Of a DNA stretch of 64,000 nt, positions 17,972 through 26,964 are shown piece by piece. This stretch comes from Poriferisphaera corsica (GTDB lineage: Bacteria > Planctomycetota > Phycisphaerae > Phycisphaerales > Phycisphaeraceae), in contig NZ_CP036425.1 of NCBI RefSeq assembly GCF_007747445.1, positions 496,001 through 560,000 of the forward strand, written 5' to 3'. The notes below the pieces were generated by a model, which searched no databases, was not told where the DNA came from, and was given only the letters and a program-made list of their open reading frames with translations. Within the stretch, counting starts at the first letter, position 1, and each line of letters starts with the position of its first letter. Position numbers and translations under genes: made by a program.

Positions 17972-19423
17972 ATGCCCACTCACTTCCACGGCGGTATGAC
18001 CTTCCAAGCAGGTAAACCTTACCCCTTTCCCAGCCTGCCGAAAAATATCCCCGCCCATCCTCTGCGCATCACTGTCACCGACCCCCCCATCGTCACCGTT
18101 GGCCAAACCATCACCGCCTCCCAAAAACTCACCGAACCCTTCAAGCCTCAATCCCCCTGCTACTTCTCACCCATCCCCGCTACCGTGACCCACATCACCC
18201 CCTGGCAGCCCGATGACTTCCATCGCCACACCCACGCCCGCAATCCGCATGAAATAAATCACCCCACCACACAGCTTTACGACATCCACCTCAAACCCAT
18301 CCCCCCCAGCCCCCCCGCTGCCTCCGCATGCGATCAGTCCGCAGATGAAAACAACCCCTTAACCGTACCTGCCGCATTAAACATCGCGCCGCCCGACAAG
18401 CCCACACTCAAAAGCTGGTTTCAGCATTTTCGTGCTCTCGGCCCGTGGCCCCAAGACGAGATTGGCTGTGATCTGATCACACAACTCGCCGCAGTCCTGC
18501 ACAACAAGCATTACCAATCCAAACCCCCTAAGTCATTGATATGCATCGGGATGGATGCATACTCCCCGTACCCCGATCGCTCATCACTGCTGCTTTCTTA
18601 CCCCGATGATGCGGTGCTTGGCCTGCAAATCCTCGGCAACCTGCTCAACGTGAAACGCCCCAAGCTCGTCATCGATGCAAATCCGCACTTGGAAGGGTTT
18701 CTCAAAAACCCATGTAAGTCCTTCAAAATTAAACTCTTGTGTGCTCGCAATCGTTACCCCGCCCCAGACCCCACACTCATCGCCCACACACTTGAAAACA
18801 CCAAGCTTCCGCAGAACGGAAGTCCGACCGATGTCGGCATCGTCATGGTCACACCCTGGACAGTTATCCGCATCGCTCGCTGGATGACGCGGCGGCAACT
18901 CGATGTTTTACAACCGGTTATGATTGCCGAGCCGCATCGAGACAAGCACCCGCAGCGACACTTTGCCATGCCCGGCACGGAGATCTGCTGCGTCGATCAC
19001 ACCCTCCACGGCTGCACCGAGCGATTGCGCGGCAAACTCATCGCAGGCAACCCCCTGACAGGTAACCAGTTATGTGCCCCCGCTCTGGTCGCTCAACAGC
19101 AGGAGCATTCACGCAGAGCGCCTGATAGCTTGCCGCCCACGATTCGTCACGGCATGCAATTACTCACGAACCTCGCCTCCACGCATCATTTAGAGCCTGC
19201 GCCCTGTATCACTTGCGGGTGGTGTGTCGACGCGTGTCCGACCGGCTTGCAACCCGTTCATCTTGCGGAGCAGATTCATAACCATCAAAACAGCAAGCAG
19301 TTGCAAGATCATCTGCAGTACTGCATTGGTTGTGGGTTGTGTACACATGTATGCCCTTCTCACCTGCCGATTGCTCAGATTCTCGCTCAAGCCAATGCGC
19401 CAATTACCCCCCAAATTAAGTAA
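17972..19423 (+). CDS. RnfC-like iron-sulfur protein (orphan)
   Basis: Two classical ferredoxin-type cluster motifs lie near the C-terminus: CITCGWCVDACP and CIGCGLCTHVCP, as in RnfC, the cluster-bearing NADH-side subunit of the Rnf ion-translocating complex. The opening THFHGGMTFQAGK matches the RnfC start, and the next gene encodes an RnfD-like membrane protein. The Gly-rich flavin/NADH loop of RnfC (GGAGFPT) is not visible; its place is taken by RALGPWPQDEIGCDL, so NADH binding may be lost. I start at ATG 17972; the frame stays open to a TTG 12 codons earlier. The gene ends 67 bases before the RnfD-like gene, consistent with an operon. Confidence 0.78.
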   Translation: MPTHFHGGMTFQAGKPYPFPSLPKNIPAHPLRITVTDPPIVTVGQTITASQKLTEPFKPQSPCYFSPIPATVTHITPWQPDDFHRHTHARNPHEINHPTTQLYDIHLKPIPPSPPAASACDQSADENNPLTVPAALNIAPPDKPTLKSWFQHFRALGPWPQDEIGCDLITQLAAVLHNKHYQSKPPKSLICIGMDAYSPYPDRSSLLLSYPDDAVLGLQILGNLLNVKRPKLVIDANPHLEGFLKNPCKSFKIKLLCARNRYPAPDPTLIAHTLENTKLPQNGSPTDVGIVMVTPWTVIRIARWMTRRQLDVLQPVMIAEPHRDKHPQRHFAMPGTEICCVDHTLHGCTERLRGKLIAGNPLTGNQLCAPALVAQQQEHSRRAPDSLPPTIRHGMQLLTNLASTHHLEPAPCITCGWCVDACPTGLQPVHLAEQIHNHQNSKQLQDHLQYCIGCGLCTHVCPSHLPIAQILAQANAPITPQIK

Positions 19424-19490
19424 AAAATAGCATATTGATCGTTTGTAAGTATTTGTAGAATAAATAATTTAGGAGACCATAACGCAAGCC

Positions 19491-20702
19491 ATGAACACCG
19501 GCCAACACATCCCACTTACACCGCTCAAGCCGCATAAGGGCTTGCCAACCGATGGCCCCCCGTGGATCGATAACGCTTATTGTCGGCAAGGTTACGATGT
19601 CATGTGGATCGTAACTGCTTGTCTAATGATGGCTTACAGTCTTGTTTTCTGGGGATATCGGGCTGGAGCACTCATCATTACCGCGGTTTTCTGCACGATG
19701 GCTGCGAGTTTTTTGACCTCGAAAATCCGGTCTCGATTTTCTAAGTTAAGTTATGACAAAACGTTAACGTACTCATTTTGGAATGGTGCGTTGTTCGCGA
19801 TGGTGTTGCCGCTGGTTCGGGATTTTGGCCCGTTCATCGTGGGGGGGCTGACATTGGGTGTGTTGATGAACTTTTTTGGCCGCTCGCACCGGTTACGAAT
19901 TCATCCGATTGCATTAACGTTAGTACTTATTTGGCTTGTACCTACGTTAACCAGTGGTGGTGATTTATTGACCAGTCGGGGGATGATTGGGGAGCCGATT
20001 TCGACGATTTTGACGCCGAATCATCTGTTGGTGGGGGATGCATTTGAGGTGAGAGAGGGTGTGAGTGCGAGTGAGCCGGACACGCGCCCATGGATGCAAA
20101 CCATTGATTACCAAGAGGATGCGGTTGTGCGGTATAGTCCGCAGGTAGAGATGCTGTTGCATCAGCGTGAGTTATTAGATGATGTGGAATCTTTTTCTAA
20201 CTTGCTTGTTAGCAACACGATACTGCCGTTGGATGAGTTGCTTGTCGGGGTGGTTCCCGGATCGTTGGGCGCGGGGTCACCGGTGTTGCTGCTGGGGCTG
20301 GGTTTATTGTTGATTCACAGGCGGCATGCGAGTTGGCGGATGGCGGTGGCTGCGTTGGTTTCGATGCTGACGGTGTATTTGTTTATGCCGATGCGGACAG
20401 GGGGGCAGTGGACGGTGGTCATTTCGCAGTTGTCGCAATTAAATTGGCAGCAAGCGGTTACGTTTATGTCATATTTCTTTTTTGCTTCTCCTTGGTTGAT
20501 GATTGTGCTGATTTTGGGGCCGAGTGTTGATCCGATGTCGCGGAGTGGGCGGGTCGTTTTCGGGTTGCTTTTAGGGGGTTTGGTGGCGTGTGGTGTGTGG
20601 TTTTTTCAGTCGCCAGAGGCGATTTATGGGTCGCTGGTGATCGCTGGGCTGGTGTCACGGAAGCTGGATGGGATGCACCGATCTTCTTTTGTAGATGCGT
20701 GA
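19491..20702 (+). CDS. RnfD/NqrB-like integral membrane protein
   Basis: The 403-aa protein has about nine hydrophobic segments. RnfD/NqrB resemblance is clearest in LPLVRDFGPFIVGGL, FGRSHRLRIHPIALTL and VPGSLGAGSPVLLLGLGLLLIHRRHASWRM, the last matching the conserved GS.GE.S..A.L.GG..L...R...WR signature. The usual S-G-A-T flavinylation site is not seen; the matching loop reads ESFSNLLVSNTI. With the RnfC-like partner it may form a minimal electron-transfer module, but RnfA, B, E and G are absent here, so ion pumping is doubtful. The base composition of the gene switches from C-rich to G-rich after about residue 40. Confidence 0.72.
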   Translation: MNTGQHIPLTPLKPHKGLPTDGPPWIDNAYCRQGYDVMWIVTACLMMAYSLVFWGYRAGALIITAVFCTMAASFLTSKIRSRFSKLSYDKTLTYSFWNGALFAMVLPLVRDFGPFIVGGLTLGVLMNFFGRSHRLRIHPIALTLVLIWLVPTLTSGGDLLTSRGMIGEPISTILTPNHLLVGDAFEVREGVSASEPDTRPWMQTIDYQEDAVVRYSPQVEMLLHQRELLDDVESFSNLLVSNTILPLDELLVGVVPGSLGAGSPVLLLGLGLLLIHRRHASWRMAVAALVSMLTVYLFMPMRTGGQWTVVISQLSQLNWQQAVTFMSYFFFASPWLMIVLILGPSVDPMSRSGRVVFGLLLGGLVACGVWFFQSPEAIYGSLVIAGLVSRKLDGMHRSSFVDA

Positions 20703-21801
20703 TTTAATCAAATAAATGATTGGTATAGTCAATAAATAGGCGCGTTTGTGCGCGCATTTGGTGCGCTTATCGTGCATGTTGGCGCACAAAAATGCGCATT
20801 TCGCGGTGATAAGTCATTTTCATGATTGAGGTTACATGTAAATTGGTTCGTTATTTCAAAATGGCGTGTTTTGGCTGGATTTCGTCAAAGAACGGCTAAC
20901 TTTGGAAAGAAAAGTGTGAAAAGTGATCAGAAAAGGGCAAAGAATTGCGGGCTTGCGCTTTTTGTGTGCGCTTGGATGGCGAGGTGAGATGATTTTTGTG
21001 CGCGCAGGCGGATTGTTTACTTTTGGAAACCGCGATTGATGGGGTCGGAGTCATTCACTTTCAAGTGGATCGAAATGAGGGCATTCAGATGATGTGGGGA
21101 GCAGGCAGTCAGGGGAAACTGTGGATGGTGGCGGGTAACTTATGCGGGTCGTTAAAAGATGATCGAAATTTCACGTGTCAATTCAGATCAGCCACGTGAT
21201 CGTGGATGGGATGGTAATCAAGGTGTGACCATATGGCATGAAAAGATGTGGTGGGGGAGATTGGATTTGGTCAGGAAGGACAAGTTGGTTGTTAGAAGAT
21301 GGGTGCTAGTTTAGTGGTGTAAGGATGCAGATGTTGTCGATTCGAAGTGACGTTGTGTGTGGGGTAGGGTGAGGGGGGGATGAGTTGTGATTTCATGAGA
21401 TTTGCTGATGCCTTTCGGAACTAAACATGCGACTAAGGGTGTTGGGTATTTAGTTAGGGGTATTGAGTAGCTTTTAGTTGTCGTAGAAATATTGTGTGAT
21501 GTGGGTGGAGATCGCAAGGTCGCGATAGTCAGTTCTAACTAACAGTGAGTTAGTCAAAAAACCAAAGATTCTTGTTTTGTAATAGGGTTAACTTTATACT
21601 GTTTCGCTTGGATAAATGGGTTTACATGTTTTGTGGGAAGAACAGATTGGCGGAGTGGGGTTTGATCATGTTCTTCTACGATTAGGTGTATGGTGAGCGT
21701 ATGGGTGGGATTTTTTGTGACTAAAGCACATGAGAGCAAGATGCGCAAATTAGATCATTGGATTTGGTTTTACCTGTCGCGTATCGCATTTATTATTAAA
21801 G
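20703..21801. other. 1.1-kb gene-free region next to the main strand-composition switch
   Basis: No convincing coding sequence is present: the open frames are short (up to 68 codons), lack good ribosome sites and resemble nothing. Bases 20740-20805 contain several TGCGC/GCGCA words, with more at 20955-21005. Eight GATC sites occur. Only poor DnaA-box matches were found (TGTGGATGG at 21120). The + strand is G-rich here and C-rich left of 19.6 kb. Candidate origin or rearrangement boundary; see findings. Confidence 0.5.
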
Positions 21802-23259
21802 GTGAGAAAAGAATTGGAACCAGTTGAAACGCGAGAGCAGCCGGGGCATTTTAAAGCGTCATTTATTGATTATGTGTGGTTTTTGATCCCATCGTTGTTG
21901 GGTGTGTTTTTGTTTATCAGCCCGATCTGGCAGTCGAAGGTTGGTGAAGATGGTGAGGTGACGCGAGAGATCACGTTGCCGGTGGCGTGGATTGCGAACT
22001 GGGCGTCAGGCGAGTTAACAGATTTTTTGCCGAAGCTGACGCTGGGGATTTTGCTGGTGTCTGCTGTGGGTTCTTTGATTGTAAAGTTGGCTAAGCCTAA
22101 GCGTATATTAGATCATCCATTTTGGAGTAGTTTGTTTAATGTGAGTTGGTTCTGGGTTGGGGCGCGAACGCTTGGATGTTTGTTTGGGCTGATGGTGTTT
22201 TATGAGTATGGGACGGTGACGCTGTTTCAAACGGATACGGAGTATGTGGTGGATGGGGGGACAGGGAATTTTGCGTTTGGGGAGTTGGCGACGTTTTTGG
22301 TGGTGATTTTTTTCTTTGCGGGGTTATTCTTGCCGCTGCTGTTGGACTTTGGATTGTTGGAATTCATTGGGACGTTGATGTCGAAGATTATGCGTCCACT
22401 ATTTAAGTTGCCGGGCCGATCGGCGATTGATTGTGTGGCGTCGTGGGTGGGTGATGGTACGGTGGGTATTTTGCTGACGAGTAAGCAGTATGAGGCGGGG
22501 TTTTATACGTCGCGTGAGGCGGCGGTGGTGGGGACGACATTTTCGTTTGTGTCGATCACGTTTACGATTGTTGTGCTGAGTACGGTTGGGATAACAGATC
22601 TGTTTTTGCAGGCGTATTTGACGTTGGTTGTGGCGGGTTTGGCGGCGGCTGTTATTTGTCCGCGTATACCGCCGCTGAGTTGGAAGCCAGATACATTTTT
22701 TGAGGGGAAGCCGAAACGTGCAGAGCATAAGATGCCGCATGGAATGGGTTTGTTTGCGTGGGGTGTGAGGCGGGCGACGCATCGTGCGAATCAGGTTGAG
22801 GGGGTTATGCCTGCTGCGAAGTTGGGTGTTCAGAATGTGATGGATATGTGGGTGGGTGTTGTGCCGGTGGTTGTTGCGATGGCGACGGTGGCTGCGATCG
22901 TGGCTAATTTTACGCCGTTTTTTCAGTGGATGGGTGCACCGGTTGTGCCGGTGTTGAAGGCGATGGGGATTCCTGAGGCGGAAGAGGCGGGGTATATGTT
23001 TTTGATTGGATTTGCTGACATGTTGTTGCCGGCGATTTTTGCGGCTGACAAGATTGAGAGCGAGTTTACGCGGTTTATCATTGCGACGGTTTCATGTACG
23101 CAGTTGATTTACATGTCAGAGGTTGGGTCGCTGCTGATGGGTTCGAAGGTGCCTGTGAAGTTTTGGGAGTTGGTGGTGATCTTTGTGATTCGCACGATGA
23201 TTACGTTGCCGATTGTTGTGGGGATGGCGTATGGGATGCAGTGGTTGGGTTGGATGTAA
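21802..23259 (+). CDS. YjiH-type membrane protein with nucleoside-recognition (Gate) domains
   Basis: The 485-aa integral membrane protein matches the YjiH family: LLGVFLFISPI near the start, a central LLLDFGLLEFIGTLMSKIMRPLFKLPGRSAIDCVASW block, then DGTVGILLTSKQYEAGFYTSREAAVVGTTFSFVSITF, the Gate (nucleoside-recognition) domain pattern. A second Gate-like half lies near LIGFADMLLPAIFAADKI. Substrate transport is suspected in the family but not established. The GTG start at 21802 has a weak ribosome site, and TTG 21814 is possible. A strong terminator follows. Confidence 0.85.
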   Translation: MRKELEPVETREQPGHFKASFIDYVWFLIPSLLGVFLFISPIWQSKVGEDGEVTREITLPVAWIANWASGELTDFLPKLTLGILLVSAVGSLIVKLAKPKRILDHPFWSSLFNVSWFWVGARTLGCLFGLMVFYEYGTVTLFQTDTEYVVDGGTGNFAFGELATFLVVIFFFAGLFLPLLLDFGLLEFIGTLMSKIMRPLFKLPGRSAIDCVASWVGDGTVGILLTSKQYEAGFYTSREAAVVGTTFSFVSITFTIVVLSTVGITDLFLQAYLTLVVAGLAAAVICPRIPPLSWKPDTFFEGKPKRAEHKMPHGMGLFAWGVRRATHRANQVEGVMPAAKLGVQNVMDMWVGVVPVVVAMATVAAIVANFTPFFQWMGAPVVPVLKAMGIPEAEEAGYMFLIGFADMLLPAIFAADKIESEFTRFIIATVSCTQLIYMSEVGSLLMGSKVPVKFWELVVIFVIRTMITLPIVVGMAYGMQWLGWM

Positions 23260-23289
23260 AGGATTGATGGGGACTAATGACAAGATAGA

Positions 23290-23319
23290 AAGCTCACGAT
23301 GAAGGTCGTGAGCTTTTTT
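23290..23319 (+). terminator. Terminator of the YjiH-type gene
   Basis: AAGCTCACGA pairs with TCGTGAGCTT around a 6-base loop and runs into six T residues. Confidence 0.88.
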
Positions 23320-23369
23320 ATTTGTATAAGTGATGAAGGCATGAAAGTGGTCACACTTCCGGGGGGGGA

Positions 23370-25277
23370 TTAGCCTGTGCCGGAAAGTTTGCGGACGGTT
23401 TGGTCGAAGTTTTTGACCATCGCATTGAGCATGGCGGCGACGATGAAGAAGTAGCCGGCGGCGGCGATGACGGCGGAGATGGTCATGAAGATGCGAGAGA
23501 AGCCGGGGTGCGCGGGGAAGCCGGAGACGTAGTCCCAGGGGTTGATGATCATGAGTGCGGCGGTGGTGGGTGAGAAAGCGTTGAAGGTTGCGCCGAAGAT
23601 GACGGGTGTGTTGAGTGCGAGGTTGAAGCCGCAGAAGCCAAAGACGAGTGAGACGAGGCCGATGATTGAGACGGAGGGGATGACGGCGCCGAGTACACCT
23701 TTGGATTTGAGAGACCAGTACATGCCGGTGGCGACGCAGAGGGCAACGAAGGGGATGAGGACGAGTGCGAGGAGGAGTGCGGACTCGGGAAGCATGAGCA
23801 TGGCTTCGTTGATGCGTGTGGCGGAGGTTGTGGCGAAGGTTGATTGGTGGGTGTAGATGGCGCCTTGCCAGCCGAAGATTGAGCCGAGGATGCTGTAGAC
23901 GGAGACGAGTGCGACGGTGAGTACGGGGACGGAGATGAGGAGGATGAGGAACTGGACGAGGCCGCGGAGTTTGCCCCAGACGTATTGTTTTTGGGTCATG
24001 GGTGTGGTGAGTAGGAGGTCGAGTGTGCCGTCTTCACGTTCACGGGAGACGCAGCCTGCGGCCATGTAGAGGGCGACGAGTGCGATGATGAGTATTTCCA
24101 TGAGTAGGAGGATGTAGAGGCCTTGCTTGAAGGTTTCGACGGGGAGCTGGTTGACGCCGGTCATGGTGGTGTTGAGGGTTGGGAGTGAGTTGAAGTGGTA
24201 GAGAGCGAGCCAGAGGATGGCGAGGGCGAGGCCGATGACGAGGAAGGCGTAGCGAGAGAGGATGGCGTTGAGTGCGTTGCCACGGGTGTGGGATTCACGC
24301 CAAGCGATGGGGTTGCGGCCGGTGACGTGGCGGGGCTTGCGTTTGCGCGCGGCGCCGTCGGGGTTGAGTCGGAGTTTTGATTTGATGTAGATGACGAGTT
24401 TGGAGTCGCCGCGGCCGACGTTTCGGAGGACGAGGGCTGACCAGGTGATGAGGGTGAGTGAGGTTAATGAGGTGAGGAAGAGGAATGAGGCGAGGGGTTG
24501 GCCGAGGAGGTAGCGTGCGATTGGGCCGTAGGAGGCGAGCATGTCGGGGGTGTGGATTTGGTAGTTGTCGGGGCGTACGAGCGTGTCGAGGACGAGGAGG
24601 GGGTGGAAGGGTGTGAGGTAGGTGGTGTAGTTGCCGGGGGTGAGTCGTTGGATGATGAAGGAGTCGAGCATGTATGCGGCGAGGAGGTATGCGGCGATGG
24701 AGATGACGAATGTGAAGACGGCTTTGCGGCCGCCGAGTCGCATGACGGAGAGGAAGACGGCGACGGAGCCGACGAAGATGGCGGTGGTTGCGGCGATGGA
24801 GAATGCGTAGAAGACGGAGGAGGCGCGGACGCCGCCGAAGATGAGGAGGATGGCGAAGAGTGGTAGGCCTGAGGCGAGGAGTGAGAGGATGAAGAAGAGT
24901 CGTCCGATGAGGTTGCCGAGGACGATCTGCATGTTGGTGAGGGGGGTTGTGAGGAGGATGTCGTAGGTTTTGGCGGATTGTTCCTGGGAAATGGCGGCGG
25001 CCATGAAGAGGGGAGCGATGAGGCAGACGAGGACGATCTGGCCGTAGGCGATGATTTGGAAGATGGATGAGCCTGATGCGGCGAGGTCGGAGAGGGCGAC
25101 ATTGGAGCCCATGCCTTCACCGGCCATGAGACCGAAGAAAACGATGAGAACGAGTGCGCCGAGATAGCCCATGCGTAGCCAGAGATCGCGCATGCGGACG
25201 GAGCCGCCTGAGACGATACGGACGACCATGGGGTTGCCGGGGATCATACGCCAGAGCCAATGGGTCAGAACTTGCAT
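23370..25277 (-). CDS. Tandemly duplicated ABC-2 type transporter permease
   Basis: The 635-aa protein has about twelve hydrophobic segments in two homologous halves. Each half carries the ABC-2 permease motif that follows a transmembrane helix: residues 97-126 (ISQEQSAKTYDILLTTPLT) and 411-440 (VSREREDGTLDLLLTTPMT). Halves with the E(R/Q)..(G/K)TLDLLLTTP pattern are typical of the NosY/GldF-like permease superfamily. The linker at about 290-330 is basic and cytoplasmic. An ATP-binding partner is expected, but none is adjacent: lptB is 17 kb away and belongs to LPS export. The cargo is unknown. Confidence 0.85.
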   Translation of the reverse strand: MQVLTHWLWRMIPGNPMVVRIVSGGSVRMRDLWLRMGYLGALVLIVFFGLMAGEGMGSNVALSDLAASGSSIFQIIAYGQIVLVCLIAPLFMAAAISQEQSAKTYDILLTTPLTNMQIVLGNLIGRLFFILSLLASGLPLFAILLIFGGVRASSVFYAFSIAATTAIFVGSVAVFLSVMRLGGRKAVFTFVISIAAYLLAAYMLDSFIIQRLTPGNYTTYLTPFHPLLVLDTLVRPDNYQIHTPDMLASYGPIARYLLGQPLASFLFLTSLTSLTLITWSALVLRNVGRGDSKLVIYIKSKLRLNPDGAARKRKPRHVTGRNPIAWRESHTRGNALNAILSRYAFLVIGLALAILWLALYHFNSLPTLNTTMTGVNQLPVETFKQGLYILLLMEILIIALVALYMAAGCVSREREDGTLDLLLTTPMTQKQYVWGKLRGLVQFLILLISVPVLTVALVSVYSILGSIFGWQGAIYTHQSTFATTSATRINEAMLMLPESALLLALVLIPFVALCVATGMYWSLKSKGVLGAVIPSVSIIGLVSLVFGFCGFNLALNTPVIFGATFNAFSPTTAALMIINPWDYVSGFPAHPGFSRIFMTISAVIAAAGYFFIVAAMLNAMVKNFDQTVRKLSGTG

Positions 25278-25551
25278 AGTGACATCATAACTTCTGTAAG
25301 GGTGGGTGTTAATCGAAAAGGTTGTGCGGGTCGCATGTGTGGGGATGATGAGGTGAGAGGTTGCGTGTGAGGGGTAAGCGGCGTCCGTAGGTAGAGACGT
25401 TATTGAGGGGAGGATGTTTCAGGGAATTGGTGGTTGTGAAGAAAATGAAGCATCTGCGGCCAAGTATGATTGCGGCGAGGAATAGGTGGATACTTCACGA
25501 GTGGCGGTGGTGGGCTTGAAGGGGATGCGCAAGAGACACATTGAGGGGGGA

Positions 25552-25992
25552 TTAGTCGTGCTGTTCTACGAATTGTGATTTTGCGGTGGCGAGGGTGTGG
25601 GTGTCGGTGGTGATTTTGGCTGAGAGGCGATGGAGATTGCGGCGGGATTCGTCGATTTTTGCGGTGACGGTGTATGAGCCAGTGAGGGGGGCGGGGTTGC
25701 GGAAGCGGATGTCGAGGGTGGCGGTGACGGCGTGGATGTTGTTGAGGAGGAGGCATTGGGCCATGGCGGAGTCGAGTATTGCAGAGAGGATGCCGCCGTG
25801 GAGCTGGTTGGGGAAGCCTTTGAGATGGGGTCGGGGATTGAATGTGGCGGTAACGGTGTTGTCGGGGTTGAGGGTGCAGCGGAGGTTGAGGGAGTGGGGA
25901 TTGAGTTTGGAACAGATGATGCACTGAGCGTGAAGTTGATCGCGGAGGTTTTCGCCGGCGGGGGGTTCTGGAGGGATGTGTGTGGTGGTCAT
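25552..25992 (-). CDS. PaaI-family hotdog-fold thioesterase
   Basis: The 146-aa protein has the hotdog core of PaaI-type acyl-CoA thioesterases: CxxC near residue 24 (CIICSK), FQGFPN-like HLKGFPNQLHGGILSAILDSAMAQCL with the HGG motif and a catalytic Asp, then ATLDIRFRNPAPLTGSYTVTAKI. Two Cys at the start are seen in some members. The acyl substrate is unknown. The 270-base gap to the left contains nothing recognisable. On the right lies a hairpin repeat and the NifX-like gene on the same strand, but the two are separated by 220 bases. Confidence 0.87.
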   Translation of the reverse strand: MTTTHIPPEPPAGENLRDQLHAQCIICSKLNPHSLNLRCTLNPDNTVTATFNPRPHLKGFPNQLHGGILSAILDSAMAQCLLLNNIHAVTATLDIRFRNPAPLTGSYTVTAKIDESRRNLHRLSAKITTDTHTLATAKSQFVEQHD

Positions 25993-26149
25993 GGGTTTGG
26001 CTTTCAGTGTGAGGCGAGGCGGAGGGTCAAGGTCTGGCGAGAGGGGGGATGAATCACGTTTTACGTTTGCGTATTTTTAGAGTGTTTTTGCGTAAAAACT
26101 CATTTGTTGACCAGAAGGTCGATTGTTTGCGAACACTGTGGATCTTTGT

Positions 26150-26184
26150 CCCAAACACCCTGCCACCAGCGGTGGCAGGCTTGA
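26150..26184 (-). repeat. Interspersed hairpin repeat, copy E
   Basis: Read on the minus strand: CTCAAG, 9-bp stem (26171-26179 with 26159-26167), loop GCT, then GGTGTTTGGG. It is 37 bases past the stop of the NifX-like gene. Confidence 0.85.
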
Positions 26185-26215
26185 GGGGAGTACGTCAGAT
26201 TCAATGTGGTGCGTG

Positions 26216-26578
26216 TTAGTGATCGCAGTGATGCGGGTGATCGTGGCCGGGACAGACGGAGAGGTCGGCGCTGGAGGGGGCGGCGAGGTGCTGGGCGATG
26301 ATCTGGGCGGGGTCGTCTTGCGGGGAGGCGGGTTTGACTTGGATGTTACGAGCGAGGAGGCCGTTGAGTGCGCCTTGGCCGAGGCCACCAACGAGGACGA
26401 GGTCGATGTTGAGCGAGGAGATCCAGGTGGGGAGGCCGGAGCAGCCGTCGATGGTGCGGGGGAGGGTTTCGGAGTTGGTGATGGCGTTGTTGTCGTCGAT
26501 GGTGTAGACGGCGAGTGCGTCAGATTTGCCGAAGTGCCGGGAGAAGATGTTGTTTTTGAGTGGGATGGCGATGCGCAT
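26216..26578 (-). CDS. Dinitrogenase iron-molybdenum cofactor (NifX/NifB-C) domain protein
   Basis: The 120-aa protein is a single NifX/NafY-like domain: MRIAIPLKNN..SRHFGKSDALAVYTID, then IDLVLVGGLGQGALNGLLARNIQV, the standard pattern of proteins that bind iron-molybdenum or related metal clusters. The last 15 residues are Cys/His-rich (CPGHDHPHHCDH) and probably bind metal. No nitrogenase genes are present, so a general metal-cofactor carrier role is more likely. GGAG lies upstream of the ATG. Confidence 0.88.
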   Translation of the reverse strand: MRIAIPLKNNIFSRHFGKSDALAVYTIDDNNAITNSETLPRTIDGCSGLPTWISSLNIDLVLVGGLGQGALNGLLARNIQVKPASPQDDPAQIIAQHLAAPSSADLSVCPGHDHPHHCDH

Positions 26579-26964
26579 GTTGAAGCTCCAAAGAAAAAAG
26601 CCGCTGGATGGCCGAGGGATCGGCGGTTCAGGCGGCTGGGTGGTTCAGATTGAATACTAGATGATAAAGCAATCTCGTTAGTTTATGCAAGTGTGTAATT
26701 AGGCCTAGAAAGGAGCGAGTGATATACGGATATCATTATATTTAGCGACTATTTATAGGGTTATACCTTAAGTGGATGTTTCGTTTCGTCGATTTTTGAG
26801 GAGAGAACAGACCAAATTCCGTCGTAAGCGTCTTGCAGATATGAACAAAAGAGATGTAAGTCGTGATGATTTTGGGGGGAGCCAGCAGGTCGGTGAGTCG
26901 CCGGGGTTGTGCAGAAGCTGCTGAGAGATGGAATAAGAAGATCCTGATAGATGGAGGCATGATG
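26579..26964. other. Intergenic region upstream of the chemoreceptor gene
   Basis: About 390 bases. AT-rich near 26680-26760, where a promoter for the chemoreceptor may lie. The reading frame of the chemoreceptor extends back to 26863 but lacks a ribosome site there. No flagellar-type promoter was recognised. Confidence 0.4.

Noticed and set aside
20996-21748. Short open frames in the 20.7-21.8 kb gap
   Set aside because: They are under 70 codons, have weak starts, and resemble nothing; the region's base composition makes such frames easy to form by chance.
20703-21801. DnaA boxes in the candidate origin
   Set aside because: The best match (TGTGGATGG near 21120) differs from TGTGGATAA at two positions, and the GATC count is only slightly above expectation. 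I claim no boxes.
5260-23370. CACTTCCGGGGGGG-type runs at 5266 and 23355 as a repeat
   Set aside because: The shared part is only about 12-14 bases of low complexity and no structure supports it.
26216-26578. Nitrogen fixation gene
   Set aside because: The NifX-like domain alone does not imply nitrogenase; no nif genes are near and the His/Cys tail suggests another metal role.
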